A stretch of 64,000 bases of DNA. Origin: Azoarcus_F sp048158365 (GTDB lineage: Bacteria; Pseudomonadota; Gammaproteobacteria; Burkholderiales; Rhodocyclaceae). The stretch lies in the NCBI GenBank assembly GCA_048158365.1, contig JBLLNL010000001.1; one strand, 5' to 3'. The notes under the pieces are model-generated. The model saw only the letters and a list, made by a program, of their open reading frames with translations, did not search any database and was not told the DNA's origin. Positions within the stretch are counted from its first letter, which is position 1, and each line of letters opens with the position of its first letter. Both the position numbers and the translations under genes were made by a program. Shown here piece by piece: positions 30,072 to 39,077 of this stretch.

Positions 30072-30884
30072 ATGATTCGCTTCGAATCCCTGCGCAAGGT
30101 GTGGCCCGACGGTACCGTGGCCATGGACGAAATCAGCCTCGAGGTGCCGCAAGGTCAGTTCTGCGTGATCCTCGGCCCGTCCGGAGCCGGCAAATCGACG
30201 CTGCTGCGCGCGGTCAATGGCCTCACGCGGCCGACCGCTGGCCGCGTGATGATTGACGACATCGAGCTCAATCCCCGCACTCAGCGCGAACTGCGCCAGC
30301 GCGTGGCGATGATCCACCAGCACTTCAACCTCACCAACCGCATGAGCGTGGCCGGCAATGTGTTGGCCGGTCTGCTGCCGACGGTGTCAACCGTACGGGC
30401 ACTGTCGGGCTGGTTCCGTGCCGAACAGCGTGTCAAGGCGTGCCAGCTGCTCGAGCGCGTCGGCTTGTTGCCGATGCATCTGACGCGACGTGCTGGCGAT
30501 CTGTCCGGGGGGCAGCAGCAGCGCGTGGGCATCGCCCGTGCCTTCATGCTCGACCCCGAAGTGGTGCTCGCCGACGAGCCGGTCGCGAGCCTGGACCCGA
30601 AGATCTCCGCCGACATCCTGACGCTGATTCGTGATGCCGCTCGCGAACGGGGTGCCACAGTGTTGTGCAGCCTGCACCAGGTGGATCTGGCGCGCGAGTT
30701 TGGCGATCGTATCGTCGGCATGCGCGACGGCAAGGTGGTGTTCGACGGCACGCCGGCGGAGTTTTCTGACGAGCGCGTCGAGGCGCTCTATCACGGCGCG
30801 CATTGGGAAGATGCCCCTGCCGCGGACGATGATGAAGCCTGCGCGCTGCCGCCGGCAGGCATGGTCGAGCTGAGCGCGGCCTGA
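30072..30884 (+). CDS. phnC: Phosphonate ABC transporter ATP-binding protein PhnC
   Basis: ABC ATPase of 270 residues. Walker A is GPSGAGKST, the Q-loop is MIHQHFNL, the signature is LSGGQQQRVGIARA, and Walker B is VVLADEPVASLDP, followed by the switch His in CSLHQVD. Preceded by AAGGAG. An acidic, Ala-rich tail of about 25 residues extends beyond the usual end. It lies 83 bases after phnD and four bases before phnE. Confidence 0.93.
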   Translation: MIRFESLRKVWPDGTVAMDEISLEVPQGQFCVILGPSGAGKSTLLRAVNGLTRPTAGRVMIDDIELNPRTQRELRQRVAMIHQHFNLTNRMSVAGNVLAGLLPTVSTVRALSGWFRAEQRVKACQLLERVGLLPMHLTRRAGDLSGGQQQRVGIARAFMLDPEVVLADEPVASLDPKISADILTLIRDAARERGATVLCSLHQVDLAREFGDRIVGMRDGKVVFDGTPAEFSDERVEALYHGAHWEDAPAADDDEACALPPAGMVELSAA

Positions 30885-30888
30885 GGAT

Positions 30889-31923
30889 ATGGACATGATG
30901 ACGAACCGACCCATACCTTTGCCGCCGCAGGGGGCACAGCTTCGCTGGCATCTGGACGCGCCTTACAACTGGCGTCATGCGCTGGTTGTGCTGATGGTTT
31001 TCGCGCTTTTGATGTTCACCGGTCAACGCACCGAGATGGATCGCATGGTGGGCATGACGGCTGCTGCCGTGGGCAACCTCATCGGCGTGGTGGATGACTC
31101 GCAGGTGGTGCGCGGCCTGACCCGTGTCGGCAATGCGATGTGGCCGCCGGCCATCGCCGAGGTCGAGGAGGTGAACCGCCTGCCCGGGCTCGACCGTGAG
31201 CGCCTCGGCCTGCTCGAACGCATCGAGACGATCGAACGCGTCGAGCAGCGGCTCAACACCGAGACCTTGCAACTGGAGGCTCATGTCGACGAAGTCGAGG
31301 TGTTGATCCGACCGCTCGGCTATGTCTGGACCGTATTCGTGAAGATGATCGAGACGCTGGAGATCGCGCTCTGGGGCACGATCCTGTCGGTGCTGCTGTC
31401 GATTCCACTGGCGTATTTCGCGGCACGCAACTACAGCCCCAACCGCTTTACCTACAACGCCGCGCGTGGCTTCGTCAGTGCGCTGCGCTCGATGCCCGAG
31501 CTCATCGTTGCGTTGTTCCTGGTGCTGGCCTACGGTTTCGGCCCGATTGCCGGGGTGCTCGCGCTCGGTCTGCATGCCGCCGGCTTTCTCGGCAAGTTCT
31601 ACGCCGAAGACATCGAGAACGCCGACAAGAAGCCGCAGGAGGCACTGGAAGCCATCGGCGCCGGCAAGATCAAGACCCTGTGGTATGGCGTGCTGCCGCA
31701 GGTGGTGCCGCAATACATCGCCTATACCGCCTATATCCTGGACCGTAACCTGCGCATGGCGACCGTCGTCGGTCTGGTCGGCGCGGGCGGTATCGGCCAG
31801 GAACTCAAGGGCCGCTTCGACCTGTTCCAGTACGACCATGTGATGACGATCCTGATTGCGATCTTCCTGTTCGTGTTCGTGCTCGACCAGGTCCAGGCCC
31901 GCATCCGCGGCAAGCTGATTTAA
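30889..31923 (+). CDS. phnE: Phosphonate ABC transporter permease PhnE with a charged helical insertion
   Basis: Inner-membrane permease of 344 residues, about 60-80 longer than most PhnE. The first transmembrane helix is at about residues 30-44. The permease core starts near residue 145 with ETLEIALWGTILSVLL, and the EAA-type coupling loop is EALEAIGAGKIKTLWYGVLP. Between them, residues 91-138 form a highly charged Glu/Arg/Leu segment (VEEVNRLPGLDRERLGLLER onward) with heptad-like spacing, inserted after the normal MWPP segment. ATG 30895 is an alternative start. It works with PhnC and PhnD. Confidence 0.9.
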   Translation: MDMMTNRPIPLPPQGAQLRWHLDAPYNWRHALVVLMVFALLMFTGQRTEMDRMVGMTAAAVGNLIGVVDDSQVVRGLTRVGNAMWPPAIAEVEEVNRLPGLDRERLGLLERIETIERVEQRLNTETLQLEAHVDEVEVLIRPLGYVWTVFVKMIETLEIALWGTILSVLLSIPLAYFAARNYSPNRFTYNAARGFVSALRSMPELIVALFLVLAYGFGPIAGVLALGLHAAGFLGKFYAEDIENADKKPQEALEAIGAGKIKTLWYGVLPQVVPQYIAYTAYILDRNLRMATVVGLVGAGGIGQELKGRFDLFQYDHVMTILIAIFLFVFVLDQVQARIRGKLI

Positions 31924-31935
31924 GGAGTCACGGAC

Positions 31936-32427
31936 ATGACACGTTTCGATGAAATGACCGCCGCACCCGCTGCGCGCGGCCAGTGGTTGCGCCTGTGGTC
32001 GGCCCTGCCGGCAGCTGCGATACAGCAGGTTGCCAGGCCGCTGGCGCAGCACTACGCGGCCGAGGATCTGGCGTTGGCCGAGTCCGGTCTCGGCCTGTTG
32101 CCGGTGAATGACAGCGCGCTGGGCGACACCTACTTTGTCGGTGAAGTGCCGCTTGCCCGTGCCCATGTGCGGTTGCGCGCCGAAGACGGTGCCACCGCCG
32201 AAGGTGCCGCGGTGCTGATCGACGACCGCGCCCGTCTGGCGCGTGCGCTGGCGGTGCTGGATGCCGTGTGTGCTGCGCGTTGGCCAGGTTGCGAGGCGGC
32301 TGACGCGCTGCTCGAGCAAGGGCGGTCCGCGCTGACCGAGCAGGACAGGATGCGCAAGGCGATTCTCGCTGCGACGCGGGTGGATTTCGCGCTGCTCGGC
32401 GCGGTCGAGGACGACGAAGATGAATGA
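31936..32427 (+). CDS. phnG: C-P lyase subunit PhnG
   Basis: Subunit of the PhnGHIJ core complex, 163 residues, which with PhnI and PhnH forms ribose-triphosphonate from ATP and phosphonate. Family signatures are RGQWLRLWSALPA, the segment GTTMV-like DTYFVGEVPLARAHV and the C-terminal RVDFALLG. An acidic tail DDEDE ends the protein. It overlaps a possible early start of phnH by eight bases. Confidence 0.9.
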   Translation: MTRFDEMTAAPAARGQWLRLWSALPAAAIQQVARPLAQHYAAEDLALAESGLGLLPVNDSALGDTYFVGEVPLARAHVRLRAEDGATAEGAAVLIDDRARLARALAVLDAVCAARWPGCEAADALLEQGRSALTEQDRMRKAILAATRVDFALLGAVEDDEDE

Positions 32428-32437
32428 GGAGATCAAC

Positions 32438-33004
32438 ATGGCGACTGCCGATACAGCCACGCTCGAAGCTTGGCATCCGTCGCGCCAGCAAAAAGCCTTC
32501 CGCACCCTGATGGAAGCCTTCTCCTATCCGGGCCGGGTGTGCGAATTGACCGAAGCGGGTGACCCAGCGCGCATGTTGCTGCTGGCGACACTGGTAGATG
32601 GCGCATGCACGCTGGCCGATGCCATGGCGGCGTTGAGCGCCGACGACTGGCGTCGCCTCGGCGCCCGCGGCGCGACCGTCGAGCAGGCGCAATTCGTGCT
32701 CGCGCGCGGCGACGCCCCGCTGGACGATACGCCTCGCCTCGGCACCCTGGAATGCCCCGAGCAGGGCGCCACCGTCATCCTGCAGGTCGCGGATTTCGAC
32801 GATGGTGCGAAGCTCACCCTGGATGGCCCCGGTGTCCGCGCCACGCACACGCTGCGGGTGGCCGGTGTCGATCCCGCCTGGTGGCAGCAGCGTGCCGAGT
32901 GGAACTGCCAGTTTCCGATGGGCGTGGACCTGATCCTGCTCGCCGGGCACCGCATCGTAGCGCTGCCGCGCACGACGCGCATCATATTCAAGGAGACCAA
33001 CTGA
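32438..33004 (+). CDS. phnH: C-P lyase subunit PhnH
   Basis: C-P lyase core subunit of 188 residues with a PLP-transferase-like fold but no PLP lysine. Markers are QQKAFRTLMEAFSYPGRV at the N-terminus and FPMGVDLILLAGHRIVALPRTTRI at the C-terminus. ATG 32438 is preferred because GGAG lies six bases upstream; ATG 32420, overlapping the phnG stop, would add six residues. The stop overlaps the phnI start (TGATG). Confidence 0.9.
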   Translation: MATADTATLEAWHPSRQQKAFRTLMEAFSYPGRVCELTEAGDPARMLLLATLVDGACTLADAMAALSADDWRRLGARGATVEQAQFVLARGDAPLDDTPRLGTLECPEQGATVILQVADFDDGAKLTLDGPGVRATHTLRVAGVDPAWWQQRAEWNCQFPMGVDLILLAGHRIVALPRTTRIIFKETN

Positions 33005-34125
33005 TGGGTTACGTTGCCATCAAGGGCGGTGGCAAGGCCATCGCCGGTGCCGAGGCCGCGCTTGAGGCCTTGCGCTGCGCCGAAGGCGCGCAGGGCACGC
33101 CGCTGGCGCTGGACGCGATCGAAAACCAGTTGCGCCTGCTGACCTCGCGCGTGATATCCGAAGGTGGGCTGTACCACCCCCGGCTCGCGGCGCTGGCGAT
33201 CAAGCAGATGCAGGGCGACACGCTCGAGGCGGCATTCGCGTTGCGGGCCTACCGCTCCACCAAACCGCGCCTGCAGCAACTGCCGGTGCAGGACACCGCG
33301 CGCATGCGCGTGATCCGCCGCATCTCGAGCGCATTCAAGGATATCCCCGGTGGCCAGATGCTCGGCCCGACCACCGACTATGCGTTGCGCCTGATGCGGC
33401 TCGATCTGGCGCGCGAGTCGAGCGAGGATTTCCGCGCAGTGTCGCGGCGCTTTATGGACGATGTCGCCGACTGCGAGCTGCCGGATACTTTCCCCAAGGT
33501 GGTCGACGCGCTGCGCGCAGAGGGCTTGTTGCCACCGTTGGCGCGGCGTGCGCTGGCGCCGTTCGACATCACCCGCGACCCGCTGGTGTTTCCGGTGCCA
33601 CGTTCGGCCGCGCTGGCGACCATGGCCCGTGCCGAGACCGGCTCGCTGCTGTCGATCGCGTATTCCAACATGCGTGGCTACGGCGACGTGCACCCCACCG
33701 TGGCCGAGTTGCGCGTCGGCTATCTGCCGGTGACGGTGCCGCACCCGGTGACCGGCGAGCCGATCGAAGCCGGCGAGGTGCTGATGACCGAATGCGAGGT
33801 GGTCGCGATGTACGAGGGCAGCGACAGCGATGCCCCGCCCACCTTCACACTCGGCTACGGCGCCTGCTTCGGCCACAACGAGGTCAAGGCGATCTCGATG
33901 GCGATTCTCGACCGCGCGCTGCAGAAAGGCATGCGCGACGGACCCACCAATCCGTCGGAAGACCCGGAGTTCGTGCTGCTGCATATCGACGGGGTCGACT
34001 CGATGGGCTTCGCCAGCCACTACAAGATGCCGCACTACGTGACCTTCCAGTCGGACATGGACCGGCTGCGCACCACGCAGGACAAGGCGGCTGTCCGTCA
34101 ATCCACCGAACGAGGTGAGGCATGA
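33004..34125 (+). CDS. phnI: C-P lyase subunit PhnI
   Basis: Nucleosidase-like core subunit of 373 residues that, with G and H, replaces adenine on ATP by the phosphonate. It starts MGYVAIKGGGKAIAGAEAAL, the family N-terminus, and contains RVISEGGLYHPRLAALAIKQ, GYLPVTVPHPVTGEPIEAGEVLMTECEV and FGHNEVKAISMAILDRAL. One-base overlap with phnH and four-base overlap with phnJ show tight coupling. Confidence 0.94.
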   Translation: MGYVAIKGGGKAIAGAEAALEALRCAEGAQGTPLALDAIENQLRLLTSRVISEGGLYHPRLAALAIKQMQGDTLEAAFALRAYRSTKPRLQQLPVQDTARMRVIRRISSAFKDIPGGQMLGPTTDYALRLMRLDLARESSEDFRAVSRRFMDDVADCELPDTFPKVVDALRAEGLLPPLARRALAPFDITRDPLVFPVPRSAALATMARAETGSLLSIAYSNMRGYGDVHPTVAELRVGYLPVTVPHPVTGEPIEAGEVLMTECEVVAMYEGSDSDAPPTFTLGYGACFGHNEVKAISMAILDRALQKGMRDGPTNPSEDPEFVLLHIDGVDSMGFASHYKMPHYVTFQSDMDRLRTTQDKAAVRQSTERGEA

Positions 34126-35027
34126 ATCCCGGCTATGACCTGCCGCTCGACGAGGCGGCCTACAGCTTCGGTTTTCTGGACGAATACGCCAAGCGCGAGG
34201 TGCGCCGCACCATCCTCAAGGCGATCTGCATCCCTGGCTACCAGACGCCCTACGCCTCGCGCGAAATGCCGATGGGCCGAGGCTTTGGCACCGGGGGGCT
34301 ACAGCTCACGCTGTCGCTGATCGGTGCGGACGATACGCTCAAGGTCATCGACCAGGGCGCAGACGACTCGGTCAACGCGGTTAATCTGCGCCACTTCGTC
34401 GAGCTGACCTGTCCCGGCGTGGACACCACCGAGCACACCGCTGAGGCGACGCTGATCCAGTCGCGCCACCGCATCCCCGAGGTGCCGCTGACCGAGCAGC
34501 AGGTGTTGATCCTGCAGGTGCCATACCCCGATCCGCTGGTCGTGGTCGAGCCGTCCGAAGCCCGGCGCAAGGCCATGCACGGCGAGGGTGATTACTCGCG
34601 CCTGCTGACCAAGCTCTACGAGGATATCGTGCAGTTCGACGAGATTACGATCTCGCACCGCTACCCGACGCGCGTCGCAGGTCACTTCGTCATCGACCCG
34701 AGCCCGATCCCGCGTTACGACGTGCCGCGCCTGGCCGACAGTGCCGCGCTGGTGCTGCTCGGCGCCGGGCGCGAGAAAAAGATCTACGCGGTGCCGCCCT
34801 ACACCCGCGCCGAGCCGCTGGTATTCGACGACGTGCCGTTCCGTACCGAGGATTTCCGCGACGCGAGCGGCGGGCGCCGTTGTTGCGAGCGCTGCGGCGC
34901 CGACGACAGCTTTCTCGACGAGTTCATCGACGACGCGGGCGAGCGCCATTGGCAATGCTCGGATTCCGATTACTGCAATTCACGGGTGGCCGAACATGAA
35001 GCCGCCGGCGAGGAGGTCGCGCCATGA
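34122..35027 (+). CDS. phnJ: C-P lyase radical SAM subunit PhnJ
   Basis: Catalytic radical SAM enzyme of 301 residues that cleaves the C-P bond of 5-phosphoribosyl-1-phosphonate. The 4Fe-4S and thiyl cysteines sit near the C-terminus: Cys255, Cys258, Cys279 and Cys285, with spacings 3-21-6 close to Cys241/244/266/272 of the E. coli enzyme. The N-terminal half shows ICIPGYQTPYASREMPMGRG and the GGLQLTLS motif. All key residues are present, so the enzyme should be active. Confidence 0.95.
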   Translation: MNPGYDLPLDEAAYSFGFLDEYAKREVRRTILKAICIPGYQTPYASREMPMGRGFGTGGLQLTLSLIGADDTLKVIDQGADDSVNAVNLRHFVELTCPGVDTTEHTAEATLIQSRHRIPEVPLTEQQVLILQVPYPDPLVVVEPSEARRKAMHGEGDYSRLLTKLYEDIVQFDEITISHRYPTRVAGHFVIDPSPIPRYDVPRLADSAALVLLGAGREKKIYAVPPYTRAEPLVFDDVPFRTEDFRDASGGRRCCERCGADDSFLDEFIDDAGERHWQCSDSDYCNSRVAEHEAAGEEVAP

Positions 35028-35854
35028 AGAAGATCCTGGAAGTGCGTGCGCTGTCCAACTTCTACGGGCCCGGCTGTTCGGCCTGCGTCGAGCTGACCGG
35101 TCCGGATATGGACACCAACATCTGCCCGCAATGCGGCACCGTGGTGGCCAACCACGACATCAGCTTCGATCTGTTCGAAGGCGAGATACTCGGAATCATG
35201 GGCGAGTCCGGCAGCGGCAAGTCCACGGTGGTCAAGACCTTGTACTTCGACGAGACACCGACCGCCGGCGAGGCCATCTTCTTCGATGGCGAACGGCAAT
35301 GGGACATGTTCGCGCTTAACGCCGCGCAGCAGCGCTGGCTGCGTAACCAGCGCTTCGGCATGGTGTATCAGAACCCGCACCTGGGGCTGAACTTCAACGT
35401 ATCGGCCGGCGGCAACATCGCCGAGCGCCTGCTGATGAACGATCTCACCCACTACGGCGAAATCCGCGAGCGCGCCCGGCGTCTGCTGGCGCGCACCGAG
35501 GTGCTGGCCGACCGCATGGACGAGTCGCCGAAGAAGTTCTCCGGCGGCATGCAGCAGCGGGTTCAGATCGCCAAGGCGCTCGCCACCCAGCCGCCGCTGC
35601 TGTATCTGGACGAGGTGACCACCGGACTGGATCTGTCGGTGCAGGCACGCATCCTCGACCTGATCCTGGAGATCCAGCGGGAGCTCGGCACCGCGATGAT
35701 CGTCGTCACCCACGACCTGGGCGTGATCCGGCTGCTGGCCGGACGCACCATCGTGATGAAGTACGGCCGCGTCATCGAGGCCGGGCTGACCGATCAGATT
35801 CTCGAAGACCCCCAGCACGCTTATACCCAGCGGCTGGTGGCCTCCGCCCTTTAA
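35024..35854 (+). CDS. phnK: C-P lyase ABC protein PhnK with zinc-ribbon-like insertion
   Basis: ABC-type ATPase of 276 residues that docks on PhnJ. Walker A is GESGSGKST (60-68), the signature is FSGGMQQRVQIAKAL, and Walker B is LLYLDEVTTGLDLS. Near the N-terminus, between the first two strands, an extra segment of about 25 residues carries two CxxC pairs: Cys18/Cys21 and Cys34/Cys37 (CSAC, CPQC). E. coli PhnK lacks this. It looks like a small zinc ribbon or metal site. It overlaps phnJ by four bases. Confidence 0.93.
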   Translation: MKKILEVRALSNFYGPGCSACVELTGPDMDTNICPQCGTVVANHDISFDLFEGEILGIMGESGSGKSTVVKTLYFDETPTAGEAIFFDGERQWDMFALNAAQQRWLRNQRFGMVYQNPHLGLNFNVSAGGNIAERLLMNDLTHYGEIRERARRLLARTEVLADRMDESPKKFSGGMQQRVQIAKALATQPPLLYLDEVTTGLDLSVQARILDLILEIQRELGTAMIVVTHDLGVIRLLAGRTIVMKYGRVIEAGLTDQILEDPQHAYTQRLVASAL

Positions 35855-35863
35855 GGAGTCGCC

Positions 35864-36586
35864 ATGCAAGCGCCCATTCTCAAGGTCGAAGGGCTGGTCA
35901 AGCAGTTCCAGCTTCACGACCAGCAAAAGCTCATCCCCTCCTGCGCCAATGTGGTGCTCGAGGTCTACGCCGGCCAGCTCACCGCGCTGGTCGGCCCTAC
36001 CGGTGCCGGCAAGTCGTCGGTGCTCAAGGCGGTGTTCCGCACCTACCTGCCCACCGCGGGTCGCATGCTCTACCGCGACGAGCACGGGGCGGTCACTGAT
36101 CTGGCCCAGGCCAGCGAGCACCGGATTCTAGAACTGCGTCGCCGCGATATCGGCTTCGTTACCCAGTTTTTGCACTGCCTGCCGCGCAAGTCGGCGACCG
36201 AGGTGGTCGCCGAACCGCTGGTGGTGCGCGGCGTCAGCCCCGATCTGGCGCAGGCCCGCGCACGTGACATGCTCGCGCGTCTGAACGTACCCGAACGCCT
36301 GTGGAGTGTGCCACCGGCGACCTTCTCCGGTGGCGAGAAGCAGCGGGTCAACCTCGCCCGTGGCCTGATCGCGCGTCCGCGTCTGCTGTTGCTCGACGAG
36401 CCCACCGCCAGCCTGGATCTGAACACCACCGACCGCGTCGTCGAGCTGTTGCAGTCGATCAAGGCCGAAGGTGTCGCGATGCTGGCGATTTTCCATCACC
36501 CCGATCTGGTCGAGCGACTGGCCGAACGCGTCGTGACGCTTTCGCCACCGCTCGCGAGCGACGCTTTGCTGGAGGCGTGTCACTGA
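35864..36586 (+). CDS. phnL: C-P lyase ABC protein PhnL
   Basis: Second ABC-type protein of the C-P lyase complex, 240 residues, which pairs with PhnK. Walker A is GPTGAGKSS, the signature is FSGGEKQRVNLARGL, Walker B is LLLLDEPTASLDL, and the switch region is AIFHHPDLVERL. The family N-terminus ILKVEGLVKQFQLHDQQKL is clear. A start RBS (AAGGAG) lies in the nine-base gap after phnK. The stop overlaps the phnM start. Confidence 0.94.
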   Translation: MQAPILKVEGLVKQFQLHDQQKLIPSCANVVLEVYAGQLTALVGPTGAGKSSVLKAVFRTYLPTAGRMLYRDEHGAVTDLAQASEHRILELRRRDIGFVTQFLHCLPRKSATEVVAEPLVVRGVSPDLAQARARDMLARLNVPERLWSVPPATFSGGEKQRVNLARGLIARPRLLLLDEPTASLDLNTTDRVVELLQSIKAEGVAMLAIFHHPDLVERLAERVVTLSPPLASDALLEACH

Positions 36587-37740
36587 TGAAAGCCGTGTTA
36601 CTGACCCATGCCCGCGTGGTATTCCCCGACGAGGTTCGCGACGACGTGGCGGTGCTGATCGAAGGCGGGCGGATCGCAGCGATCGATCCGGAAAGCACTG
36701 CCGGCGCCACCGAGATCGACCTTTCCGGCCGGGTGCTGATGCCGGGCATGATCGACCTGCACTGCGATGCGATGGAGAAGGAGGTGGAGCCGCGCCCCGG
36801 GGTGCATTTTCCGCTCGAGTTCGCCTGCGCCCAGGCCGACAAGCGCAACGCCGCTGCCGGCATCACCACCGTTTTCCACGCCCTGTCTTTCGCCAACCAC
36901 GAGCTGGGGGTGCGCAACAACGCCTTCGCCGCCGAGATCGCGCGCGCGATTGGCGACTGGCAGGCGCATGCGCTGATCGACAACCGGGTGCATGTACGCT
37001 ACGAGGTCACCGATGAAACTGCGCCGCCGGTGCTCTCGACGCTGTTACACGACGGTCACGCCCACCTGATGTCCTTCATGGACCACAGCCCGGGTCAGGG
37101 GCAGTTCCGCGACGTCGAGGCGTATCGGGCCTATCTGGCGAAAACCTACAAGACCGACTCGGCCGAGATCGACGACATCCTCGCGCGCAAGGCCGAGGCG
37201 GCCCAGGGGGCGATGCAGCGCATGCGGCAACTGGCGGCGCTTGCGAATGAGCGCGGCATCGCCATCGCCAGCCATGACGACGACAGTCCGCAAAAGGTGG
37301 ATATCGTCAAGGCGCTGGGCGCGGTGGTGTCGGAGTTTCCGGTCAATCTGGAGACCGCCCAGGCGGCCCGTGCGCGGGGCCTGGCGACGCTGTTCGGCGC
37401 CCCCAACATCTTGCGCGGCAAGTCGCAGTCGGGCAACATGCGTGCGCTCGACGCGGTGCTGGCCGGGGTGGTCGACTGTCTGTGCGGTGACTATTCGCCG
37501 GCGGCACTGTTGCCGTCGGTGATGAGACTGCCGGATCTGGCCGGCATTCCGCTCAACGACGCGATCGCCTTGGTCACTGCCAACCCGGCGCGCGCGGCGG
37601 GTCTTCGCGACCGCGGCGAGATCGCGGTCGGCAAACGCGCCGACCTGGTCGCGGTCAGGACACTCGGGGGCCTGCCCCAGGCCGAGCGGGTGTGGTCGGC
37701 CGGCGTGCCGTCGCTGGGGCTGCACTTCGATCACGTCTGA
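36586..37740 (+). CDS. phnM: Alpha-D-ribose 1-methylphosphonate 5-triphosphate diphosphatase PhnM
   Basis: Amidohydrolase-fold metal enzyme of 384 residues that removes pyrophosphate from ribose-phosphonate triphosphate. The metal motif is MIDLHCDAMEKEVEPRPGV, and a second site contains IASHDDDSPQKVD. The C-terminus is the usual amidohydrolase strand pair GEIAVGKRADLVAV. ATG 36586 overlaps the phnL stop (TGATG). Confidence 0.95.
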   Translation: MKAVLLTHARVVFPDEVRDDVAVLIEGGRIAAIDPESTAGATEIDLSGRVLMPGMIDLHCDAMEKEVEPRPGVHFPLEFACAQADKRNAAAGITTVFHALSFANHELGVRNNAFAAEIARAIGDWQAHALIDNRVHVRYEVTDETAPPVLSTLLHDGHAHLMSFMDHSPGQGQFRDVEAYRAYLAKTYKTDSAEIDDILARKAEAAQGAMQRMRQLAALANERGIAIASHDDDSPQKVDIVKALGAVVSEFPVNLETAQAARARGLATLFGAPNILRGKSQSGNMRALDAVLAGVVDCLCGDYSPAALLPSVMRLPDLAGIPLNDAIALVTANPARAAGLRDRGEIAVGKRADLVAVRTLGGLPQAERVWSAGVPSLGLHFDHV

Positions 37741-37749
37741 GGGCCGACC

Positions 37750-38319
37750 ATGAGCGAAGGAAGACTGATCTACGTCGTCGGCGCGTCGGGTAGCGGCAAG
37801 GACACGTTGATTACCTATGCGCGGGATCGTCTGGCGGGCGAGGCGGGCGTGTGTTTCGCGCACCGCTATATCACCCGGCCGGCCAACGCCGGGGGCGAGA
37901 ACCACATGGCGCTGAGCCCCGCCGAGTTCGCCGCGCGTCGGGACAGTGGCCTGTTCGCGTTGCACTGGGGCAGTCACGGCCTGCACTACGGCATCGGCGT
38001 CGAGATCAACCAGTGGCTCGCCAGAGGTCTGACCGTGGTCGTGAACGGGTCCCGCGACTACCTGCTCGATGCCGCACGCCGCTACCCGGAACTCGAGCCG
38101 GTGACGATAGCCGTCTCGACCGGGGTGTTGCGTGATCGCCTGCTGGCGCGCGGACGCGAGACGCCTGACGAGATCGAGGCGAGGCTGGCGCGGCATGAGG
38201 CGATGCGCGAGCGTGCCTGGCCCGGGGTGGTGATCCATAACGACGGATCGGTGGAGCAGGCGGGCGAGGCCCTGGTCCGCCTGATCCGCGCGCGAGAGGG
38301 TGTGAGCGCATGCGTGTGA
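37750..38319 (+). CDS. phnN: Ribose 1,5-bisphosphate phosphokinase PhnN
   Basis: Guanylate-kinase-fold enzyme of 189 residues that phosphorylates ribose 1,5-bisphosphate to PRPP, recovering the sugar after phosphonate breakdown. The P-loop is VVGASGSGKDTLI at the N-terminus; conserved RYITRPANAGGENH and HWGSHGLHYGI follow. It overlaps phnP by ten bases. Confidence 0.93.
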   Translation: MSEGRLIYVVGASGSGKDTLITYARDRLAGEAGVCFAHRYITRPANAGGENHMALSPAEFAARRDSGLFALHWGSHGLHYGIGVEINQWLARGLTVVVNGSRDYLLDAARRYPELEPVTIAVSTGVLRDRLLARGRETPDEIEARLARHEAMRERAWPGVVIHNDGSVEQAGEALVRLIRAREGVSACV

Positions 38320-39077
38320 CTTTTCTGGGCACTGGCGCGGCCGGCGGCGTGCCGCTTTATGGTTGCTGTTGTGAAGCCTGCTTTCGAGCACAGCGTGACC
38401 CAGGCTTCCAGCGCGCACCGTGCAGCGCGCTGATCGAGGCGGGCGACACCCGGGTGATGATCGACGCCGGGCGTATGGATCTGCATGAGCGTTTTCCTGC
38501 GGGCGCGCTGTCGGCAGTGGTGCTGACCCATTACCATGTGGATCATGTCCAGGGCCTGTTTCATCTGCGCTGGGGCGTGGGTGAGCGGATTCCGGTGTTC
38601 GGACCGCCCGACTCCGAAGGGTGCGCCGACCTCTACAAGCATCCCGGTCTGCTGGCCTTCGACACGGCGCGCAAGTTCGAACCGTTCGAGATTGGCGTGC
38701 TGCGCTTTACGCCCTTGCCGCTGATCCATTCCAGGCCCACGCTGGGCTATGCGATCGAGGGACCGGGCGGCGCGCGATTCGCCTACCTCACCGATACGCT
38801 CGGCTTGCCGCCACGCAGCAGCGACTTCCTGCGCGAATGGGAGGGCTTCGATCTCGCGCTGGACTGCAGCTTCCCGCCCCGTCCCGAGCCGCGAAACCAC
38901 AACGACTGGCATACGGCCTGTCGGATTGCCGCCGAAGTCGGTGCGCGGCGCACCTGGCTGACCCATGTCGGGCATTCGCTGGACGCGTGGCACATGCGTC
39001 ATGCGCCGGAAATGCCCGCCGGAATCGCGCTCGCCCGGGATGGGCTGAAGGTGGAAATCGCCGGTACGTCTTCGTGA
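38310..39077 (+). CDS. phnP: Phosphoribosyl cyclic phosphate phosphodiesterase PhnP
   Basis: Metallo-beta-lactamase-fold phosphodiesterase of 255 residues that opens 5-phosphoribosyl 1,2-cyclic phosphate. The metal motif is LTHYHVDHVQGL. The PhnP-specific cysteine region near the N-terminus is GTGAAGGVPLYGCCCEACFRA. Other ligands are in LIHSRPTLGY and THVGHSLDAW. The TGA stop overlaps the GTG start of the next gene. Confidence 0.94.
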   Translation: MRVTFLGTGAAGGVPLYGCCCEACFRAQRDPGFQRAPCSALIEAGDTRVMIDAGRMDLHERFPAGALSAVVLTHYHVDHVQGLFHLRWGVGERIPVFGPPDSEGCADLYKHPGLLAFDTARKFEPFEIGVLRFTPLPLIHSRPTLGYAIEGPGGARFAYLTDTLGLPPRSSDFLREWEGFDLALDCSFPPRPEPRNHNDWHTACRIAAEVGARRTWLTHVGHSLDAWHMRHAPEMPAGIALARDGLKVEIAGTSS

